A stretch of DNA of 8,562 nucleotides, from the NCBI GenBank assembly GCA_023457135.1, contig JAEWMO010000039.1:1-8562 (forward strand), given 5' to 3'. This document shows, piece by piece, positions 5,449 through 8,562 of this stretch (positions within the stretch are counted from its first letter, which is position 1; each line of letters begins with the position of its first letter). Below the pieces are notes generated by a model. The model had not been told where the DNA came from, ran no database searches, and saw only the letters and a program-made list of their open reading frames with translations. The position numbers and the translations under genes were made by a program. This DNA comes from Methanobacteriota archaeon. GTDB lineage: Archaea; Halobacteriota; Methanomicrobia; Methanomicrobiales; Methanoculleaceae.

Positions 5449-6447
5449 ATGCAGCAGGAGAAGACCTGTCCAATACTCTCGATCCGGGTCATCGACTACA
5501 CGGGCGAGCACCTTGAGGAGCGCGAATGCATCGAACTCACCGAGGCCTGGTCATGGATCGGCCGCAAGACGGTCACCTGGATCGACGTCGTCGGGGTGCC
5601 GGTGCACGACGAACTCGTGGTGCTCGGTAAACAGGCCGGCATCCATCCGCTCACGATGGAGGATATCACGGCCCCGGACCAGCGGCCGAAGGTGGAGGAG
5701 TTCGGGAGTTACGTCGCCGTCATCGCAAGGGTACTCTCAGAGAGGAACGGCAGGGTCGTAAGCGAGCAGATCAGCCTGATCTTCGGGGAGAATTACGTCA
5801 TAACGTTCAGGGAACAGCCTTTCCATGTCTTTGAACAGGTCAGGGAGCGGCTCAGGAACGAGCTGAGCGTCATCCGGGGCACGGGGCCGGATTTCCTGGC
5901 CTACACGCTCCTTGATGCCATCGTGGGCGTCTATCTCACTATCCTCGACGCGGTCGACGACAAGGTGGAAGACCTCCAGGGCAGGGTTCTGGCCTCCGCA
6001 GATCCGCTTGCCTTAAAGCAGATCTACGAACTCAAAGAGGATCTCCTGACCATCCGGAGAGCGGCCGTGCCGGCACGCGAGGTTCTCGGGTCGCTCGCAA
6101 GCCGGGAGTTGAGCCTTGTCCGGAAGGAGACGATCCCGTACTTCCGCGACATATACGACCGGTGCATCCAGGCGGCAGAGGTCGCGGAGTACACCAGGGA
6201 TACCCTCTCCGGCGTGATGGACCTCCATACCTCGAACCAGAACAACAGGCTCGCCGAGATCACAACGATCCTCACCATCGTCGCGAGCATCTTCATCCCC
6301 TTGAGTTTCATCACCGGGTTTTACGGGATGAACCTCAGGAACATACCGCTCGAAGACTCGCCCTGGGGCTACCCGCTCGTTCTCCTCCTCATGCTGGGCG
6401 TCGCGTTCGCGATGCTCCTCTACTTCAAGAGGAAGGAGTGGATATGA
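5449..6447 (+). CDS. corA: CorA-type magnesium/cobalt transport protein (paralog 2)
   Basis: 332 residues, full-length and colinear with the upstream paralog: HPLTMEDI (66-73), QRPKVEEF (78-85), a long stalk, pore helix 1 (about 271-290), YGMNL (GMN 293-295), helix 2 (about 308-325) and tail YFKRKEWI. In the stretch from Q264 to the GMN asparagine it shares 20 of 32 residues with paralog 1, so the copies are old rather than a recent duplication. The external loop, NIPLEDSPWGYP, keeps two acidic residues (E302, D303), unlike paralog 1. The ATG lies 5 nt after GGGAGG, the same context as paralog 1. A strong TATA box about 160 bp upstream suggests its own promoter and a long leader. A good hairpin plus T6 terminator follows. 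Substrate (Mg2+, Co2+, Ni2+) cannot be told from the sequence. Confidence 0.93.
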   Translation: MQQEKTCPILSIRVIDYTGEHLEERECIELTEAWSWIGRKTVTWIDVVGVPVHDELVVLGKQAGIHPLTMEDITAPDQRPKVEEFGSYVAVIARVLSERNGRVVSEQISLIFGENYVITFREQPFHVFEQVRERLRNELSVIRGTGPDFLAYTLLDAIVGVYLTILDAVDDKVEDLQGRVLASADPLALKQIYELKEDLLTIRRAAVPAREVLGSLASRELSLVRKETIPYFRDIYDRCIQAAEVAEYTRDTLSGVMDLHTSNQNNRLAEITTILTIVASIFIPLSFITGFYGMNLRNIPLEDSPWGYPLVLLLMLGVAFAMLLYFKRKEWI

Positions 6448-6468
6448 CGGCGAGCCTGCGGCGCGGGG

Positions 6469-6491
6469 AGAGGGGCGGCAACCCCTTTTTT
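6469..6491 (+). terminator. Hairpin and T6 terminator after the second corA
   Basis: GGGG (6472-6475) and CCCC (6482-6485) enclose a CGGCAA loop, directly followed by six T residues (6486-6491). The stem can extend through A-T and G-T pairs into the T-run. It ends the corA unit 24-44 bp after the stop. The T-run also falls near -30 relative to the purB ATG and may double as a weak TATA element for it. Confidence 0.6.
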
Positions 6492-6519
6492 GTAGCGAGA
6501 ATGCCAACACTTCTCCACT

Positions 6520-7860
6520 ATGGCAATCCATCCCATTGACTACCGGTACGGCACACCGGAGATGCGCGCCGTCTGGAGCGAGGAGAACAGGTTCCGGGCG
6601 ATCGTCACGGCCGAAGTGGCGCTGGCCCGGGCTGAAGCGGCGCACGGGATGATCCCCCGCGAGGATGCGGAGACGATCGCGGCATGCGCGCCGGGGGCCC
6701 GTCTCGAACGGGCAAAGGAGATCGAGGCCGAGATCAACCACGACATGATGGCGGTCGTCAAGGCCGTCACCGAGGTCTGCGGGGATGCCGGCAGATGGAT
6801 CCACTACGGGGCGACCTCGAACGACATCCTGGACACGGCGACCGCCCTGCAGGTCCGCGAGAGCCTCGCGCTCATCGAGGAGAAACTCGGCAAACTCCTC
6901 TGCGTCCTCCTCACGCGGAGTGCCGAGACGAAGACGCTCGTCTGCGCCGGCCGCACCCACGGGCAGATCGGCGTCCCCACCACCTATGGCCTCCGGTTCG
7001 CCATCTGGGCAAGCGAGGTCTCCCGCCACATCGAGCGGCTCCGGCAACTGCGCCCGCGGGTCGTCGTCGGGCAGCTCACCGGTGCCGTAGGCACCCAGGC
7101 GGCGCTCGGCGAAGCCGGGATCGATATCCAGGAGACGATGATGGAGTTCCTCGGGATCCAGTCGGTGGACGTCTCTAACCAGATCATCTCAAGGGACCGC
7201 TACGCGGAGTACTTCATGTTCCTCGCAAACGTCGCGACCACACTCGATAAGATCGGGCTTGAACTCCGGCTGATGCAGCGCTCGGAGATCGGGGAGCTCG
7301 CGGAGGCGTTCGGGAAGAAGCAGGTGGGGTCGAGCACGATGCCCCACAAGAGAAACCCGATAAAAAGCGAGCAGGTCTGCGGGCTTGCCCGGATCGTCCG
7401 GTCCGCAGTCGAGCCGGCATTGCAGAACAACGTCCTCTGGGACGAGCGCGACCTGACGAACTCCTCGCCCGAACGGGTGCTCTTCCCCGAAGCCTCGGTC
7501 CTCGCCGACCACATCCTCAAGGTGATGATCGGCGTGATGGAAGGCCTCGAGTTTGACAGGGAGAATATCCAGAAGAACCTGATGCTCCTCCGCGGGGTGA
7601 ACCTCGCCGAGTCAGTCATGATCGAACTGACGAAGCGGGGCATGAACCGGCAGGAGGCCCACGAAGTGATGCGGACGGCGAGCATGCAGGCCCTCGGTGA
7701 AGGCCGGGACCTCGCCGCGGTGCTCGGAGAACGGCCGGAGGTCACGGCGTTCGTCACCCGCGAGGAGCTCGATGCCCTCCTCGACCCCGACGCCTACATC
7801 GGGACGGCGGTCCTGCAGGTGGACCGCCTGATCGAGAAACTCAAACCCCTCTGTCCGTAA
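6520..7860 (+). CDS. purB: Adenylosuccinate lyase
   Basis: 446 residues, typical length. The enzyme splits SAICAR to AICAR plus fumarate and adenylosuccinate to AMP plus fumarate, two steps of purine synthesis, as a soluble homotetramer. The three conserved regions of the fumarase/aspartase superfamily are intact: the HYGATSNDILDTA block (95-107), GRTHGQIGVPTTYG (144-157) with catalytic His147, and the signature GSSTMPHKRNPIKSE (270-284) with the catalytic serine at about 271-272. The N-terminal INHDMMAVVKAV segment with His74 is also standard for PurB. The start MAIHPIDYRYGTPEMR matches the family boundary. There is no Shine-Dalgarno sequence before the ATG (CTTCTCCACT), unlike the corA genes, so the message is probably leaderless. 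The gene stands alone between a hairpin terminator on each side. Confidence 0.96.
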   Translation: MAIHPIDYRYGTPEMRAVWSEENRFRAIVTAEVALARAEAAHGMIPREDAETIAACAPGARLERAKEIEAEINHDMMAVVKAVTEVCGDAGRWIHYGATSNDILDTATALQVRESLALIEEKLGKLLCVLLTRSAETKTLVCAGRTHGQIGVPTTYGLRFAIWASEVSRHIERLRQLRPRVVVGQLTGAVGTQAALGEAGIDIQETMMEFLGIQSVDVSNQIISRDRYAEYFMFLANVATTLDKIGLELRLMQRSEIGELAEAFGKKQVGSSTMPHKRNPIKSEQVCGLARIVRSAVEPALQNNVLWDERDLTNSSPERVLFPEASVLADHILKVMIGVMEGLEFDRENIQKNLMLLRGVNLAESVMIELTKRGMNRQEAHEVMRTASMQALGEGRDLAAVLGERPEVTAFVTREELDALLDPDAYIGTAVLQVDRLIEKLKPLCP

Positions 7861-7869
7861 CGAGGTTCA

Positions 7870-7897
7870 GGGCGGGACGTGCCGCCGCATCCCGCCC
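7870..7897. terminator. Bidirectional hairpin between convergent genes
   Basis: A perfect 8-bp GC-rich stem, GGGCGGGA (7870-7877) with TCCCGCCC (7890-7897), and a 12-base loop. It lies in the 45-bp gap between the purB stop and the stop of the convergent regulator gene. It has no T-run on either strand, so it may block read-through or stabilise 3' ends rather than terminate by itself. Confidence 0.5.
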
Positions 7898-7905
7898 GGT
7901 GGCCC

Positions 7906-8181
7906 TCACAACTTGAACCGGGGAGCGGTATCGAAGAGCTTCCGGTACAGCGAGTTGAAGAGCTCGATGTACTCCCCGGCCTTCTCCGTGGAGACGTACC
8001 GGGTCTTATCCCCCTCGGTCACTCCGGCGAGATACTCTTTTTCCACGAGAAACGCGACGTAATCCTGGCCGGTCTTTGAGTTCAGGTCGCATCGGTTAAT
8101 GATGCCGGTAAACGACTGGGGCGTTCTGCAGAAGACCAGGATCTCCCAGTAGATCTCAAACGCCGTCCTGCGTCCGCTCAT
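7906..8181 (-). CDS. ArnR1-like winged helix-turn-helix transcriptional regulator
   Basis: 91 residues forming a single winged-helix DNA-binding domain of the archaeal ArnR1-like/HTH_45 kind. The order is helix 1 (FEIYWEILVFC, 8-18), helix 2 (SFTGIINRC, 23-31), recognition helix (SKTGQDYVAFLVEKEYL, 35-51), a beta wing (GVTEGDKTRYVSTEKA, 53-68), and a C-terminal helix likely used for dimer formation (EYIELFNSLYRKLF, 70-83). It has no ligand domain. Such proteins usually act as small homodimeric regulators; the target is unknown. The ATG shares bases with the stop of the upstream membrane-protein gene (ATGA), so the two are cotranscribed and coupled. The family assignment is from pattern memory; the fold is quite sure, the exact family less so. 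Confidence 0.82.
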   Translation of the reverse strand: MSGRRTAFEIYWEILVFCRTPQSFTGIINRCDLNSKTGQDYVAFLVEKEYLAGVTEGDKTRYVSTEKAGEYIELFNSLYRKLFDTAPRFKL

Positions 8182-8562
8182 CTCCGACCCCGCTCCAGCG
8201 TCTCTTTCAGGAGAGCTTCGGATTCTTCGATCTCGCCAAGCCGTTCGTCCCAGACTTTTGCAAACCGGAAGAAGTAGTATGAAGAGGCAAGGCTGACGAG
8301 GGCGACACAGAGCGTGAGGAGCGACGGGATGACCAGGTAGTTGTTGATGGTGAAGGAGATGCCGTCCGCTGAGACGGATAAATGCTCCAGGCTGACAGCG
8401 AGCCCGAGAAGAAACGAGCAGATGCCGCCGAGCGTGCAGACCAGGATCATGGTGCGGATGGTCGCGCGGTTGTCGCGGTAGTGGGAGAGCATGCTTACGA
8501 TGAGGCGGGTGAGAGCCTCGTCCGGGACCTCGCCTCCCATCCCATCGAGGTCGCCCTTGATC
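8178..8562 (-). CDS. Hypothetical two-helix membrane protein, possibly 5'-partial
   Basis: I do not recognise the family. From the ATG at 8540 the protein has 120 residues: a soluble start with a helix (EALTRLIVSMLSHYRDN), membrane helix 1 (about 31-51), a short external loop (52-66), membrane helix 2 (about 68-91), and a charged, probably coiled-coil cytoplasmic tail (VWDERLGEIEESEALLKETLERGRR). The frame stays open upstream to the window edge, adding IKGDLDG before that methionine, and no convincing ribosome-binding site precedes 8540; the true start may therefore lie just outside. The stop overlaps the start of the winged-helix regulator gene in an ATGA, so the pair is one unit. The membrane protein could control the regulator, but that is only inferred from the coupling. 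Confidence 0.7.
   Translation of the reverse strand, partial: IKGDLDGMGGEVPDEALTRLIVSMLSHYRDNRATIRTMILVCTLGGICSFLLGLAVSLEHLSVSADGISFTINNYLVIPSLLTLCVALVSLASSYYFFRFAKVWDERLGEIEESEALLKETLERGRR

Noticed and set aside
5205..5516. Short frames on both strands in the gap between the corA genes
   Set aside because: They cross the strong TATA box and the second corA start, have no ribosome-binding sites, and look like random GC-rich translation. I treat this gap as promoter and leader.
6013..7047. A 344-codon minus-strand frame across the corA/purB junction
   Set aside because: It runs antisense through two well-supported genes and a terminator, and its translation is compositionally biased without motifs.
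1..8562. tRNA or rRNA genes, CRISPR arrays, insertion sequences, toxin or defence genes
   Set aside because: No regularly spaced repeats, transposase motifs, terminal inverted repeats or RNA gene signatures were found. All sizeable coding regions are accounted for by housekeeping, transport or regulator genes.

Overview
The window looks like a chromosomal stretch from a GC-rich methanogenic euryarchaeon, most like Methanoculleus and its relatives (Methanomicrobiales). This is inferred from family content: a DUF5654 membrane protein, an ArnR1-like winged-helix regulator, an XPD/Rad3-type helicase with candidate Fe-S cysteines, archaeal TATA-like boxes, and a mix of strong Shine-Dalgarno starts with starts that have none. 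No database comparison was possible.

Left part, minus strand (3580 down to 1): a compact four-gene run. An XPD/DinG-like helicase overlaps a methylated-DNA-protein cysteine methyltransferase (ogt) by 13 bp. After 29 bp comes 2-dehydropantoate 2-reductase (panE), and 11 bp later the start of a MobA-like nucleotidyltransferase that runs off the left edge. The first two genes suggest DNA repair; the last two belong to coenzyme A and molybdopterin cofactor synthesis. A 7-bp inverted repeat sits on the ogt stop codon in the panE leader.

Centre: a divergent control region (3581-3806) with two TATA-like sequences and a perfect 14-bp palindrome separates the helicase from a plus-strand series. That series is a small DUF5654 two-helix membrane protein followed by two full-length, clearly paralogous but diverged CorA-type divalent-cation channels. 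The CorA genes are separated by 271 bp holding a strong TATA box, a 10-bp palindrome touching it, and a leader of about 135 nt that can fold. This suggests the second corA has its own regulated promoter. The external loops of the two CorA proteins differ in charge.

Right part: adenylosuccinate lyase (purB, plus strand) lies between two good hairpin terminators. It converges with a minus-strand pair consisting of a winged-helix regulator and a two-helix membrane protein joined by an ATGA overlap. The membrane protein frame is open to the right window edge, so its start may lie outside.

Nearly everything is recognisable archaeal housekeeping or transport. I do not see a mobile element, CRISPR array, RNA gene or clear new multi-gene system. 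The most interesting parts are the two-corA locus with its leader, the palindromic divergent control region, and the regulator/membrane-protein pair.
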